From contig JAXFOH010000011.1 of assembly GCA_034180465.1 (NCBI GenBank), forward strand, positions 1-54,884: DNA of 54,884 nt, written 5' to 3'. Positions 1-8,977 of this stretch are shown in pieces. Both the position numbers and the translations under genes were made by a program. The DNA is from CAKUIA01 sp034180465. Lineage in GTDB: Bacteria > Verrucomicrobiota > Verrucomicrobiia > Opitutales > Intestinicryptomonadaceae. The notes below the pieces were generated by a model, which saw only the letters and a list, made by a program, of their open reading frames with translations, was not told the DNA's origin and searched no databases. Positions within the stretch are counted from its first letter, which is position 1; each line of letters begins with the position of its first letter.

Positions 1-958
1 ACGCCTTTTTGCCGCGCAGGCTTTCGCGCGCAATTTCAAGACATTCGGCAAAGCTTTTGTTTTTTTCGAGTATGCCTATTGCGGCCGCCGAATTTGCCAA
101 AACGCAATTTTCCTGCTGTGGCGTTGCGTTGCAGTTTAAAACGTCTATAAAAATTTCCTTTGCAATTTGCGCGTTGCTTTGGCAGCCCAAATCGCCTTGT
201 TTGCAGCGGGGCAGCCCCAAGTCTTCAGGGGTAAAAACGCCCTCGTTTTTAGACGATGCAATTTTGAATTTGCCCGTAAGCGAAATTTCGTCGTAGCCGT
301 CTAGCGAATGTACAATGGCGTAGTTGTCTACCGTGTTTTCGAGTATGTATTTATAGAGCCTTACGAGCTTTAGGCTGTATACGCCAAGCAGCATATTTTT
401 GGGCTTAAGCGGGTTTAGCAGTGGGCCCAACAAGTTAAAGAATGTTCTCACCCCAAGCTCTTTTCTGGCAGAAGCAACAACCTTTAACGCCGAATTGAAA
501 AGGGGGGCGTGCATATAAAGCATATTCGACTCGTCTAAAGAGCGTTGCAGAATGTCGGGGTTGTTTGTGAATTTTGCCCCGCAGTTTTCCAGCGCGTTCG
601 AAGCCCCGCTTGCCGAGCTTGCGCCGTAGTTGCCGTGCTTTACAACCTTATACGACGCCCCCGCCAAAACGAAGCACGACAAAGTAGAGATATTGAAAGT
701 GTCTTTGCCGTCGCCGCCCGTGCCTACAATGTCTACCGCGTTGTCGGCGTTTATGTTAAGCTTGGTTTGCGTTTCGCGTATTGCCGCCGAAAAGCCCGAA
801 AGCTCTTGCGGGGCAATGGCGCGCATAAGGAAAACCGACATAAACGCAGCCAGCTGCGCGTTATTGTAGCCGTGGGTGGAAACGCCAAGCATTACGTTTT
901 TTGCCTCGTCAAAACTTAGCGTTTTGCCCGAAAAAAGTTTTGTTAAAATAGCCTTCAT
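1..958 (-). CDS. trpD: Anthranilate phosphoribosyltransferase, partial (C-terminus beyond window)
   Basis: Transfers the phosphoribosyl group of PRPP to anthranilate, the second step from chorismate to tryptophan, in the cytoplasm. Reading the minus strand from the ATG at 958 gives an open frame of 319 residues to the window edge; the family is usually about 330-345 residues, so only a short C-terminal piece is missing. The glycine-rich PRPP-binding motif GTGGDGKDTFNIST lies at about residues 79-92, and the conserved KHGN motif follows; here it continues KHGNYGASS, the variant I associate with Bacteroidetes-type enzymes, instead of KHGNR. It starts 4 nt after trpG and is the last visible gene of the trp operon. 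Call is secure; the exact end cannot be seen. Confidence 0.95.
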   Translation of the reverse strand, partial: MKAILTKLFSGKTLSFDEAKNVMLGVSTHGYNNAQLAAFMSVFLMRAIAPQELSGFSAAIRETQTKLNINADNAVDIVGTGGDGKDTFNISTLSCFVLAGASYKVVKHGNYGASSASGASNALENCGAKFTNNPDILQRSLDESNMLYMHAPLFNSALKVVASARKELGVRTFFNLLGPLLNPLKPKNMLLGVYSLKLVRLYKYILENTVDNYAIVHSLDGYDEISLTGKFKIASSKNEGVFTPEDLGLPRCKQGDLGCQSNAQIAKEIFIDVLNCNATPQQENCVLANSAAAIGILEKNKSFAECLEIARESLRGKKA

Positions 959-962
959 TTTT

Positions 963-1529
963 TTAAAGCCTTAAAAAATTGTCCAATATTTTAGCGCCGT
1001 CGGGGGTAAGGATTGATTCGGGGTGGAATTGCAGCCCGAATACGTTGTATTGTTTGTGGCGCAACGCCATGATTTGCCCGTTTTCCTCTACCGCGCTAAT
1101 TTCCAGGCTGTCGGGGAAATTCTCTTTTGAAACCACCCACGAGTGGTACCTTCCCGCCAAGAAGCCGTCGCTTAAGCCGTTGAACAAGGGGTTTGTTTTT
1201 AAGATTTTCATTTGCGATTGTACAGCATGGAAAGGCCTGCTTAGGTTTTCCAGCTTTGCTCCGAAAACTTCGCCTATTGCCTGGTGCCCCAAGCAAACGC
1301 CCAATATCGTTTTTTCAGGGGCAAGCTCTTTTATTGCGCTTTCCATAATGCCTGCGTCTTTGGGGATTCCGGGACCGGGTGAAAATATTATCTTGTCGAA
1401 GTTTTTCATTTCTTCGACCGATATTTTGTCGTTTCGCACAACGCTTAGGTTTTCTATGCCGAGCTCCCTAAGGGCGTTTGCAATGTTGTATGTAAAAGAG
1501 TCGTAGTTGTCGAACAATAGGATTTTCAT
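963..1529 (-). CDS. trpG: Anthranilate synthase component II, glutamine amidotransferase
   Basis: Supplies ammonia from glutamine to TrpE for anthranilate synthesis. The 188-residue protein is a stand-alone class I glutamine amidotransferase of normal length: oxyanion motif SPGPGIP (50-56), nucleophile elbow GVCLGHQ with Cys79, and the catalytic His169/Glu171 in FHPES. It lies 4 nt after trpE and 4 nt before trpD, so translation is probably coupled. A shared role with p-aminobenzoate synthase (PabA) is possible, since one amidotransferase often serves both, but the position next to trpE makes the trp role primary. Confidence 0.95.
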   Translation of the reverse strand: MKILLFDNYDSFTYNIANALRELGIENLSVVRNDKISVEEMKNFDKIIFSPGPGIPKDAGIMESAIKELAPEKTILGVCLGHQAIGEVFGAKLENLSRPFHAVQSQMKILKTNPLFNGLSDGFLAGRYHSWVVSKENFPDSLEISAVEENGQIMALRHKQYNVFGLQFHPESILTPDGAKILDNFLRL

Positions 1530-1533
1530 TTTG

Positions 1534-2931
1534 CTATTCCTCCGAAGCCTTGTCGAGAGCCGCCATTAAAGCGCCGAGTTTGTTGTTTATTTCCTGCAAT
1601 TCGCTTTCGGGTTTGCTGTCTACAACAATGCCAGCGCCCGCCTTAAAATATAGAGTATTGTTTTTGCTAAAGAAGGTTCGTATGGTTATTGCCTGGTTTA
1701 AGTCGCCGTTAAAGCCAATAAAACCTATGCAGCCGCCGTATACCGAGCGCCTGTCCCCTTCAAGCTCGTCTATAATCTGCATAGCCTTGATTTTTGGCGC
1801 GCCGCTTAGCGTGCCAGCGGGGAAAGCGTCGGACAGAACATCTAGCTTTTTGTCGGGGCTTGGCACTTTTGCCGAGACTCTCGAAACCATATGTATTAGG
1901 TGCGAGTAGTATTGAATTTGCTTTAAGAATTCAACCTTTGTGTGCAGGCAGCTGCGCGAAAGGTCGTTGCGTGCCAAGTCTACAAGCATTGTGTGTTCTG
2001 AATTTTCCTTGTGGTCTTTTAATAGGGCGGCAGCCAATAGAGAATCTTTTTCGTCGTTGCCCGTTCTTTTAAATGTGCCGGCAATGGGGTCTATGCTGGC
2101 GGTGTCGCCTACAATTTTTAGGTGCGTTTCAGGCGAGGACCCGAAAATTCTGAAATCGCCAAAATCGAAGTAGAAGAGATAGGGCGAGGGGTTAATGCGG
2201 CGCAATGCGCGGTATACTTTAAAGTCGTCGCCCTTAAAGCGCGTGTTAAACCCGCGCGAAATTACAATCTGGAAAATATCGCCAAGCTTTATTCTTTTTA
2301 TGGCCTCGGCAACGTTTTGTTTGAACTTTTCGCTCGAAGTTTCGTAGTTGGGGGAGCCCACCCTCTCAAACGAATATTCGGCAAAACTGTTGTTATGGAT
2401 AAGCGCCAAAAATTCGTCCATTTGCGAGGCTTCGCCTTCGGGCAGGTTTTCTACAACAACAAGCTCGTTGTTAAAATGGTTTAACGAAACCGTAAAGCGG
2501 TATAAAACGTAGTACATTTCGGGTGCGTCCTTTTCGTTGGGGGCGCGCTTTGCAAATTTTACGGCGTCGAAATGTTCAGCGCAGTCGTACGAAGTGTAGC
2601 CGAAAAACCCGTTAGACGGCAGGGGTGTACCGCCTTCAAATTGGTAGCTTGCCAAATATTTTTTAAGCAGCGATACCGCGGGCGTTTCTCCTTGCACTGT
2701 TTCGCGCGCGGTTTCGCCGTTAGGATACGCCGTTTCGCACACGTTTTTGTCGAGCTTGAAGTGGCCTATTGGCTTTGCGCACACAAAAGAATAGCTGTTG
2801 TTTTGTGTGTGAAAATCCGAACTTTCAAGCAATGCCGACTTTTCACCAATATCCCTTATTTTTAGATATAAACCTACGGGCGTTTGTAAGTCGCCCGCAA
2901 CCTTGCGAACAATTTGGGTTAGCTTAACCAT
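1534..2931 (-). CDS. trpE: Anthranilate synthase component I
   Basis: Converts chorismate plus ammonia (from TrpG) into anthranilate, the committed step of tryptophan synthesis. I start it at the ATG at 2931, one base after the trpB stop; an in-frame TTG at 2943 would add four residues but overlaps trpB. The resulting 465 residues fit the family. The N-terminal LLES motif (about 34-37), known from other TrpE proteins as part of the Trp feedback site, is intact. The chorismate-binding C-terminal half shows RNDLSR, FPAGTLSGAPK and YGGCIGF. So the enzyme is probably inhibited by tryptophan in addition to the operon's attenuation. Confidence 0.95.
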   Translation of the reverse strand: MVKLTQIVRKVAGDLQTPVGLYLKIRDIGEKSALLESSDFHTQNNSYSFVCAKPIGHFKLDKNVCETAYPNGETARETVQGETPAVSLLKKYLASYQFEGGTPLPSNGFFGYTSYDCAEHFDAVKFAKRAPNEKDAPEMYYVLYRFTVSLNHFNNELVVVENLPEGEASQMDEFLALIHNNSFAEYSFERVGSPNYETSSEKFKQNVAEAIKRIKLGDIFQIVISRGFNTRFKGDDFKVYRALRRINPSPYLFYFDFGDFRIFGSSPETHLKIVGDTASIDPIAGTFKRTGNDEKDSLLAAALLKDHKENSEHTMLVDLARNDLSRSCLHTKVEFLKQIQYYSHLIHMVSRVSAKVPSPDKKLDVLSDAFPAGTLSGAPKIKAMQIIDELEGDRRSVYGGCIGFIGFNGDLNQAITIRTFFSKNNTLYFKAGAGIVVDSKPESELQEINNKLGALMAALDKASEE

Positions 2932-2932
2932 T

Positions 2933-4123
2933 TTATTTGACAACCTTTCTATTTGCCAAGTAGGTTGGCATATCTTTGTCGCCGCGGCCAGATACGTTTA
3001 CAACAACAATATCGGTAGGCTTAAACGCGATTTTTTCGAGCATTGCGAGGGCATGCGCCGATTCCAGGGCAGGGATAATGCCCTCTTTTAGTGTCGCCAA
3101 ATAGGCGGCCCGCAAGGCTTCGTCGTCGTTTACGGCGTAGGGGGTCATTTTCTTTTCCTTTGCCAAATATGCGTGAAGCGGGCCAATCCCCGGGTAGTCC
3201 AGCCCGGCCGAAATGGAATAGGGCTCGATTACCTGTCCGTTTTTGTCTTGAATTACAATGCTTTTAGAGCCGTGCAAAATGCCGAGACTGCCCAATGCCA
3301 AAGTGGCCGCGCTTTTGCCTGTTTCTACGCCCATGCCTCCCGCTTCGGCTGCAATAAGTTTAACTTTTGGGTTGTCTAAAAAGTTGTAGAAAGCCCCCGC
3401 CGCATTGCTGCCGCCGCCTACGCAGGCAATTACATAGTCGGGGTAGTCGCGCCCCTCTTTTTCGAGCAGCTGTTTTTTTATTTCTTCGCTGATAACCGAT
3501 TGGAACTTCGCAACAAGTTCGGGATAGGGGTGCGGGCCTACAACCGAGCCTATAAGATAGTAGGTGTCGGGATTGCAGCACCAATATCTTATCGCCTCGT
3601 TTGTGGCGTCTTTAAGGGTCTTGTTGCCGCTTGCAACCGAATATACTTTAGCTCCCAGCATTTGCATTTTTTCGACATTTGCCTTTTGGCGTTTAATGTC
3701 GGTTTCGCCCATAAATACGGTGCATTCTAGCCCCATAAGCGCGCAGGCGGTTGCGGTGGCAACCCCGTGTTGGCCTGCTCCGGTTTCGGCTAAAATCCTT
3801 GTTTTGCCCATTCTTTTTGCCAAAAGTATTTGCCCTATGGCATTATTTATTTTGTGCGAGCCCGTGTGGTTTAAGTCTTCTCTTTTAAGATATATTTTAG
3901 CTCCATATTTTTTAGTGAGCTTTTTTGCAAAGTATAGAGGGCTGGGCCTTCCTACATAGTCTCGCAAAAGCGCGTAAAATTCGTCTAAAAAGCTTTGGTC
4001 TTTCATCGCCGAAAAGAAGGCTTCCTGCAGTTGTTCCACATTCTTGCGCAAAATTTCGGGGATGTAGGCGCCTCCGAATTCGCCGTAATAACCGTTGTTG
4101 TCTACCTTGTAGTTGCTGTCCAT
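2933..4123 (-). CDS. trpB: Tryptophan synthase beta chain
   Basis: Joins indole and serine to make tryptophan, using PLP, in complex with TrpA (not in this window). The 396-residue protein has the PLP lysine K91 in HTGSHKINN, the phosphate loop GGGSNAAG near residue 238, and normal length. The frame stays open upstream to 4252, but that stretch is the terminator hairpin and leader, so the ATG at 4123 (MDSNYKVDNNGYYGEFGGAY) is the start. No clear Shine-Dalgarno site precedes it. It is the first structural gene of the trp operon, 142 nt after the trp leader peptide, and only one base separates its stop from the trpE start. Confidence 0.95.
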   Translation of the reverse strand: MDSNYKVDNNGYYGEFGGAYIPEILRKNVEQLQEAFFSAMKDQSFLDEFYALLRDYVGRPSPLYFAKKLTKKYGAKIYLKREDLNHTGSHKINNAIGQILLAKRMGKTRILAETGAGQHGVATATACALMGLECTVFMGETDIKRQKANVEKMQMLGAKVYSVASGNKTLKDATNEAIRYWCCNPDTYYLIGSVVGPHPYPELVAKFQSVISEEIKKQLLEKEGRDYPDYVIACVGGGSNAAGAFYNFLDNPKVKLIAAEAGGMGVETGKSAATLALGSLGILHGSKSIVIQDKNGQVIEPYSISAGLDYPGIGPLHAYLAKEKKMTPYAVNDDEALRAAYLATLKEGIIPALESAHALAMLEKIAFKPTDIVVVNVSGRGDKDMPTYLANRKVVK

Positions 4124-4187
4124 TTTTTGTTTTTTCTTTGTTTTAAATTTTGGTTTGTTTTTAAATTTTTTAACAGGGCAAGTTTGC

Positions 4188-4229
4188 AAAAAAAAGAGGA
4201 TAAGGCGGTTAGCCTTATCCTCTTTTTTT
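4188..4229 (-). terminator. Strong terminator hairpin upstream of trpB (attenuator)
   Basis: A near-perfect inverted repeat: left arm 4188-4205, seven-base loop 4206-4212, right arm 4213-4229. On the minus strand it reads as a GC-containing stem (GGATAAGG/CCTTATCC) flanked by A-run and T-run, a textbook intrinsic terminator. It lies between the Trp-rich leader peptide (ending 4265) and trpB (starting 4123). Its arms also hold AGGATA, complementary to TATCCT in the last codons of the leader, which offers a candidate alternative pairing. The position supports attenuation of trpBEGD over simple termination after carA. Confidence 0.85.
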
Positions 4230-4264
4230 GGTTCTATTTTTTGTAAACCCAAACGCTTTGCGTT

Positions 4265-4342
4265 TTAACAATAGGATAGCCAGCCGCCTAATATTTTAGC
4301 CGACCAACGCCACCAGTTGTTGTTTGTAAACGCGATTCTCAT
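4265..4342 (-). CDS. trpL: trp operon leader peptide
   Basis: A 25-codon frame on the minus strand (ATG at 4342, TAA at 4265) encodes a peptide with Trp at positions 10, 11, 13 and 21 (WWRW followed by W), preceded by three Asn. Four Trp in 25 residues, placed 35 nt before a strong terminator and upstream of trpB, is the signature of a ribosome-mediated trp attenuator: stalling at Trp codons when charged tRNA-Trp is scarce would favour read-through into trpBEGD. No strong Shine-Dalgarno site is seen. It begins 31 nt after the carA stop. Identity comes from composition and position, not from sequence similarity. Confidence 0.85.
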   Translation of the reverse strand: MRIAFTNNNWWRWSAKILGGWLSYC

Positions 4343-4384
4343 TTTGTATTTACAAAGGAATTTACTTTTTTTGCTACTTGTCAA
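4343..4384 (-). promoter_or_regulatory. Candidate trp promoter with TTTGTA-N2-TACAAA palindrome
   Basis: A perfect -35 hexamer TTGACA (4384-4379, minus strand) lies inside the last codons and stop of carA. About 30 nt downstream, just before the leader ATG, is the perfect palindrome TTTGTA-N2-TACAAA (4343-4356), in the place where an operator would overlap the transcription start. The -10 is poor (ATTCCT at 17-bp spacing), so the promoter call is tentative. The palindrome does not match the E. coli TrpR operator as I know it. Confidence 0.4.
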
Positions 4385-5525
4385 GAGTTTTTTTCACCAT
4401 GTCGTAAAAATTGTCGAAAACGTACGAGGCGTCTGTGGGACCGGGTGCGGATTCGGGGTGGTATTGCACCGAGAACAAGGGCAGGTCTTTGTGGCGCAAA
4501 CCTTCTACAGTATGGTCGTTTAGGTTTATTTCGTTTACAATAGCCCCCGCATTTTCGATAGACTTTGCGTCGGCCGCAAACCCGTGGTTTTGCGAGGTGA
4601 TGTTAATTTTGTCCGTATCGAGATTCTTTACAGGGTGGTTGCCTCCGTGGTGGCCAAACTTAAGCTTGTAGGTTTTTGCGCCTATTGCGTGCGTTATAAC
4701 CTGATGTCCGAAGCATACGCCGAAAGTCGGGTAATGCTGTATAAGCTTGGCAACGGTTTTATGCGCATAGGTTGTAACTGAAGGATCGCCTGGGCCGTTG
4801 GAAAGGAAGAGGCATTCGGGGCCAAATTCCATAATTTCTTCGGCACTGGCGGTTGCGGGGAACACCGTTACATCGAAGCCGCTATACGCCAGGCTTTTTA
4901 AGATTGAAAGCTTCGCGCCATAGTCTATGGCCGCGCACTTAAACAACTTCTCCTTGCGGGGCTTTTTATTGATGTGCACGCCGCTAAGCTGGAAAGGCTC
5001 GATATTGATTTTTTTTGTATCGAAATAATAGGGTTTTTTGCAGGTGATTTCCTTGATATAGTCTACCCCCGCAATTCCCTGCCAACCTCTGGCAAGCTCT
5101 ACGGCCTCTTTGTCGGAAATGCCTTCGGTAGACAAACACGCCTTTAGCGCGCCGCCAACCCTAAGCTTTTTTGTGATTGCGCGTGTGTCTATGCCGCTAA
5201 TGCCGGGAATATCGTTCTTTTTAAGATATTCGTCGAGCGACATTTGGCTGCGCCAGTTGCTGGGGGTTTCGCATTCCTGCGCAACAACAAGGCCCGAAAC
5301 TTTAACCGAGTCGCTTTCAACGTCTTCTTCATTGATTCCGTAGCAGCCTATTTCCACAAATGTCATTGTAAGAATAAGCTTGTAGTTGCTCGGGTCTGTC
5401 AGCAATTCCTGATAGCCCATTTCCGATGTATTGAAAATGGCTTCGCCCAAAGTTGTTTTTCTTGCGCCAAAGGACTTGCCCCTAAAAACGCTACCGTCTT
5501 CAAATGCCAATACTGCGTCGTTCAT
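4374..5525 (-). CDS. carA: Carbamoyl-phosphate synthase small (glutaminase) subunit
   Basis: Hydrolyses glutamine and channels ammonia to CarB for carbamoyl phosphate, the precursor of arginine and pyrimidines. The 383-residue protein has the usual N-terminal CPSase domain (1 to about 150, with GMGYQE-like and GISGIDTRAITKKLR motifs) and a C-terminal class I amidotransferase with FGVCFGHQ (nucleophile Cys271) and YHPES near residue 361. It starts 4 nt after carB, forming a carB-carA unit in the reverse of the common carA-carB order. The trp leader begins 31 nt after its stop. Confidence 0.95.
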   Translation of the reverse strand: MNDAVLAFEDGSVFRGKSFGARKTTLGEAIFNTSEMGYQELLTDPSNYKLILTMTFVEIGCYGINEEDVESDSVKVSGLVVAQECETPSNWRSQMSLDEYLKKNDIPGISGIDTRAITKKLRVGGALKACLSTEGISDKEAVELARGWQGIAGVDYIKEITCKKPYYFDTKKINIEPFQLSGVHINKKPRKEKLFKCAAIDYGAKLSILKSLAYSGFDVTVFPATASAEEIMEFGPECLFLSNGPGDPSVTTYAHKTVAKLIQHYPTFGVCFGHQVITHAIGAKTYKLKFGHHGGNHPVKNLDTDKINITSQNHGFAADAKSIENAGAIVNEINLNDHTVEGLRHKDLPLFSVQYHPESAPGPTDASYVFDNFYDMVKKTLDK

Positions 5526-5529
5526 GGTC

Positions 5530-8500
5530 TTATTTCTTTAACTGTTCCATATATTCCTGAAGCGATTTTACGCTTAGGTCTTTGCTTCGCATCGCTTCTA
5601 TGCCCTTAATTGCAGCGTAGGCTCCCATCATTGTGGTTATAATGCAAACCTTCTTTAAAAGAGCTTCCTGTCTTATAAGGTTTTCGTCCAGCAAGGGATA
5701 CATTCCCGAAGGCGTATTGATTATAAGCGACATTTCGTCGTTTTTAATCATATCTATAACATTCGGGCGCGCCCCTTCGTTAAGCTTGTAGGTTCTCGTT
5801 ACGGGAATGCCGTTATCGGACAAAAGCTTTGCGGTGCCCGCTGTCGAGAAAATCTTAAAGCCAAGCTTGTCTAGCGATTTTGCTATTTCAACCGCCATTT
5901 CCTTGTCGTGGTCTTTTACCGACAAGAATACGTTGCCGGAACTCGGCAAGCCGGGTTGCGCTGCAATTTGGCTCTTTGCAAATGCCGTTCCCAAGTCTTT
6001 GTCTAACCCCATAACTTCGCCGGTAGACCTCATTTCGGGGCTGAGCATAATGGTTGTGCCGCTAAAGCGCACAAAGGGGAATACGCTTTCCTTTACGGCT
6101 ATGTAGGGGATTTTCACTTCTTTTGTAAAGCCCAAGTCTTTCAGCTTTTCGCCCGCCATTACGCGCGCCGCAATCTTTGCCAAGGGCACACCTATTGCCT
6201 TCGATGTGAACGGAACCGTTCTCGAAGCTCTGGGGTTTACTTCCAAGATGTAAACTTCGCCCTTTTTGATTGCAAACTGAATGTTCATTAAGCCTACAAC
6301 CTTAAGCTCTTTGGCCAAGTCATAGGTTGCCTTGCGCACTTCGTCTAGCACATTTTCCGAAAGCGTGTGCGGGGGCAATACCATTGCCGCATCGCCCGAG
6401 TGTACGCCAGCATATTCGATATGCTCTAGCATGCCGCCTATAACGGTTGTTTCTCCGTCGGAAATTGCGTCTACGTCAAGCTCTATGGCGTCTTCAAGGA
6501 ATTTATCGAGCAATACGGGTTTGCCGGGGGCGGCTTCAAAGGCGTCTCTTATAACCTTCTTCATGTCGTCCATTCCGTATACTATGAACATACCCCTGCC
6601 GCCCAATACGAACGAAGGCCTCAGCAAAATCGGGAACCCAATTTGTCCCGCAAGCTTGTAGGCTTCTTCCGGGGTGGTTGCCGTTGCGTTTACGGGCTGC
6701 CTTAAGTGCAGCTTTTCTATTATGTGTTTGAAAATTTCGCGGTCTTCGGCCGCGTCTATCGACTCGGGCGAAGTGCCTATTATATTTACGCCGTTTTCCT
6801 GCAATTCTGCCGCCAAGTTTAGGGGGGTTTGCCCGCCGAACTGAACTATTGCGCCGTCGCACTTGTTTTGTTTGTAAACTTCAAGTACGTCTTCAAGGGT
6901 TAGCGGTTCGAAGAAAAGCTTGTCGGAAGTGTCGTAGTCGGTCGAAACCGTTTCGGGGTTCGAATTTACCATTATTGTTTCATAGCCGGCTTCTCTAAGC
7001 GCAAAAGACGCGTGCACGCAACAGTAGTCGAACTCTATGCCCTGACCAATCCTGTTGGGGCCGCCGCCTATAATCATGATTTTCTTCTTGTTGCTGGGCT
7101 TAAGCTCGTTTTCTGCTCCGTACGAAGAGTAGTAGTAGGGGGTAAATGCCTCGAATTCTGCTGCGCAAGTGTCTACCAAGCGGTATACTGTGTTTATGCC
7201 GAAATCCTCGCGCAATTTTTTGATGTTTCTGATTTTTGTGTTGCAAATGGTTGCAATCTGCAAATCGGTAAAGCCAGCCTTTTTCGCCTTTTCCAAAAGG
7301 TCTTTGTTGAGGCCCGAAAGGCCTTCTTTTGCCAAAGTTTGCTCTATGCGAACAATGCCTTCAACTTCGCGCACAAACCATGGGTCTATTTTTGTAAGGT
7401 CGCTGATTTGCTCGGTTGTCATACCCGCCAAAATGGCGTAGCGTATATAGAAAATTCTTTCGGCAGTGGGCCTTACAAGCCCTTTGCTTATTACCGACAT
7501 GTCGGTAATTTCGTCGCCGCCAAATTTGCCGCCACCGCCCAGGCCGCGCGCGCCAATTTCCAGCGAACGCAACGCCTTTTGCAAGCATTCCTTAAAACTG
7601 CGGCCAATCGACATAACTTCGCCCACGCTTTTCATCGAGCTTGTAAGGGTGTTGTCGGCGCCTGCAAATTTTTCGAACGCAAAGCGCGGAACTTTTACCA
7701 CAACATAGTCAATTGCGGGTTCGAAGCTTGCGGGGGTTTCTTTTGTAATGTCGTTTCTTAATTCGTCTAAAGAGTAGCCAACCGCCAACTTTGCGGCGAA
7801 TTTTGCAATGGGGAAGCCCGTTGCCTTCGAAGCCAATGCCGAAGAGCGCGAAACACGGGGGTTCATTTCTATGATAATCATTCGCCCGTCTTTGGGGTTA
7901 AGCGCAAACTGAATGTTCGAGCCGCCCGTCTTTACCCCGATTTCCCTTATTACGGCAAAAGAGGCGTCGCGCATAAGCTGATATTCTTTGTTTGTAAGCG
8001 TCAACGCCGGCGCAATTGTTATAGAGTCGCCAGTATGTACGCCCATGGGGTCGAAGTTTTCGATAGAGCAGATTGCTATACACTGGTCTTTGCAGTCGCG
8101 CATAACTTCCATTTCAAGCTCTTTCCAGCCCAAAAGTGATTCTTCAACCAAAATTTCGTTTGCGGGAGATGCGCTCAAGCCGAAGGCCGCCATTCTTTCG
8201 AATTCGTCTCTATTGTAGGCAATGCCACCGCCTGTGCCGCCCAATGTAAAACTGGGCCTGATAATTAGGGGGTATTTCTTGTGCGAGTCGGCCCATTCAA
8301 GAGCTTCTTTTAACGAGTGCACAACCTTGCTTAGGGGAACGTCCAAGCCGATTTTTATCATGGCTTCGCGGAACTTTTCGCGGTCTTCGCCCTTTTCGAT
8401 TGCTTCGGCGTCGGCACCGATAAGCTCTACGTTGTATTTTTTTAAAATGCCCAGTTGGTGTAGCTTTAGCGACAAATTTAAGCCTGTTTGTCCGCCAAGT

Positions 8501-8766
8501 GTGGGCAATAGGGCATCGGGACGCTCTTTCGCAATAATCTTTTCGAGAATTTCCGGCACAAGCGGCTCTATGTATGTAACATCGGCCATTTGGGGGTCGG
8601 TCATAATCGTAGCGGGATTGGAATTTACCAATATAACCTTGTAGCCTTCCTCTCTTAGTGCTTTGCAGGCTTGGCTTCCCGAGTAATCAAATTCGCAGGC
8701 CTGACCTATAACTATAGGGCCCGAACCTACTATTAAAATAGACTTAATATCTGTGCGTTTTGGCAT
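5530..8766 (-). CDS. carB: Carbamoyl-phosphate synthase large subunit
   Basis: Makes carbamoyl phosphate from bicarbonate, ammonia and two ATP. At 1078 residues it is full length, with two homologous ATP-grasp halves: the first starts at KSILIVGSGPIVIGQACEFD and the second at KKIMIIGGGPNRIGQGIEFD near residue 565. A C-terminal MGS-like allosteric domain follows (about 940-1078), where effectors such as UMP and ornithine bind in known enzymes. It is the first gene of the minus-strand unit and is divergent from the GH106-like gene, with 211 nt between. No leader peptide or riboswitch was seen upstream. Confidence 0.96.
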   Translation of the reverse strand: MPKRTDIKSILIVGSGPIVIGQACEFDYSGSQACKALREEGYKVILVNSNPATIMTDPQMADVTYIEPLVPEILEKIIAKERPDALLPTLGGQTGLNLSLKLHQLGILKKYNVELIGADAEAIEKGEDREKFREAMIKIGLDVPLSKVVHSLKEALEWADSHKKYPLIIRPSFTLGGTGGGIAYNRDEFERMAAFGLSASPANEILVEESLLGWKELEMEVMRDCKDQCIAICSIENFDPMGVHTGDSITIAPALTLTNKEYQLMRDASFAVIREIGVKTGGSNIQFALNPKDGRMIIIEMNPRVSRSSALASKATGFPIAKFAAKLAVGYSLDELRNDITKETPASFEPAIDYVVVKVPRFAFEKFAGADNTLTSSMKSVGEVMSIGRSFKECLQKALRSLEIGARGLGGGGKFGGDEITDMSVISKGLVRPTAERIFYIRYAILAGMTTEQISDLTKIDPWFVREVEGIVRIEQTLAKEGLSGLNKDLLEKAKKAGFTDLQIATICNTKIRNIKKLREDFGINTVYRLVDTCAAEFEAFTPYYYSSYGAENELKPSNKKKIMIIGGGPNRIGQGIEFDYCCVHASFALREAGYETIMVNSNPETVSTDYDTSDKLFFEPLTLEDVLEVYKQNKCDGAIVQFGGQTPLNLAAELQENGVNIIGTSPESIDAAEDREIFKHIIEKLHLRQPVNATATTPEEAYKLAGQIGFPILLRPSFVLGGRGMFIVYGMDDMKKVIRDAFEAAPGKPVLLDKFLEDAIELDVDAISDGETTVIGGMLEHIEYAGVHSGDAAMVLPPHTLSENVLDEVRKATYDLAKELKVVGLMNIQFAIKKGEVYILEVNPRASRTVPFTSKAIGVPLAKIAARVMAGEKLKDLGFTKEVKIPYIAVKESVFPFVRFSGTTIMLSPEMRSTGEVMGLDKDLGTAFAKSQIAAQPGLPSSGNVFLSVKDHDKEMAVEIAKSLDKLGFKIFSTAGTAKLLSDNGIPVTRTYKLNEGARPNVIDMIKNDEMSLIINTPSGMYPLLDENLIRQEALLKKVCIITTMMGAYAAIKGIEAMRSKDLSVKSLQEYMEQLKK

Positions 8767-8977
8767 ATTAAGGCTACATTTCTGAACTTATTTCGCCCAA
8801 AGTCAAGTTTACTAATAATTTTTGTGCAATAAATCAAAAAGACTACAGATTTGTCGATTTTTTCAAAAAATACCCAAAGGGTAGTTTGCCCGAAAATATC
8901 AAAGTTGGCAAACTTTTATATCTTGACGCTTTTCGCAAAATAACTGTATCCTTGTTGAAATATTAAACAATTTATAT
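8767..8977. promoter_or_regulatory. Divergent promoter region carB / GH106-like gene
   Basis: This 211-bp AT-rich gap separates divergent genes. Toward carB there is a TTGACT hexamer on the minus strand (8806-8801) with only a weak -10 match. Toward the glycosidase there is TTGACG (8923-8928) with TGTATC 16 bp downstream (8945-8950). Both are tentative. The overall lack of strong Shine-Dalgarno sites at both starts is typical of this window. Confidence 0.4.

Noticed and set aside
979..1506. Long frame antisense to trpG
   Set aside because: Shadow of trpG; no ribosome-binding site and no recognisable protein features.
7012..7761. Long frame antisense to carB (249 codons)
   Set aside because: Lies wholly within carB on the opposite strand; a codon-bias artefact.
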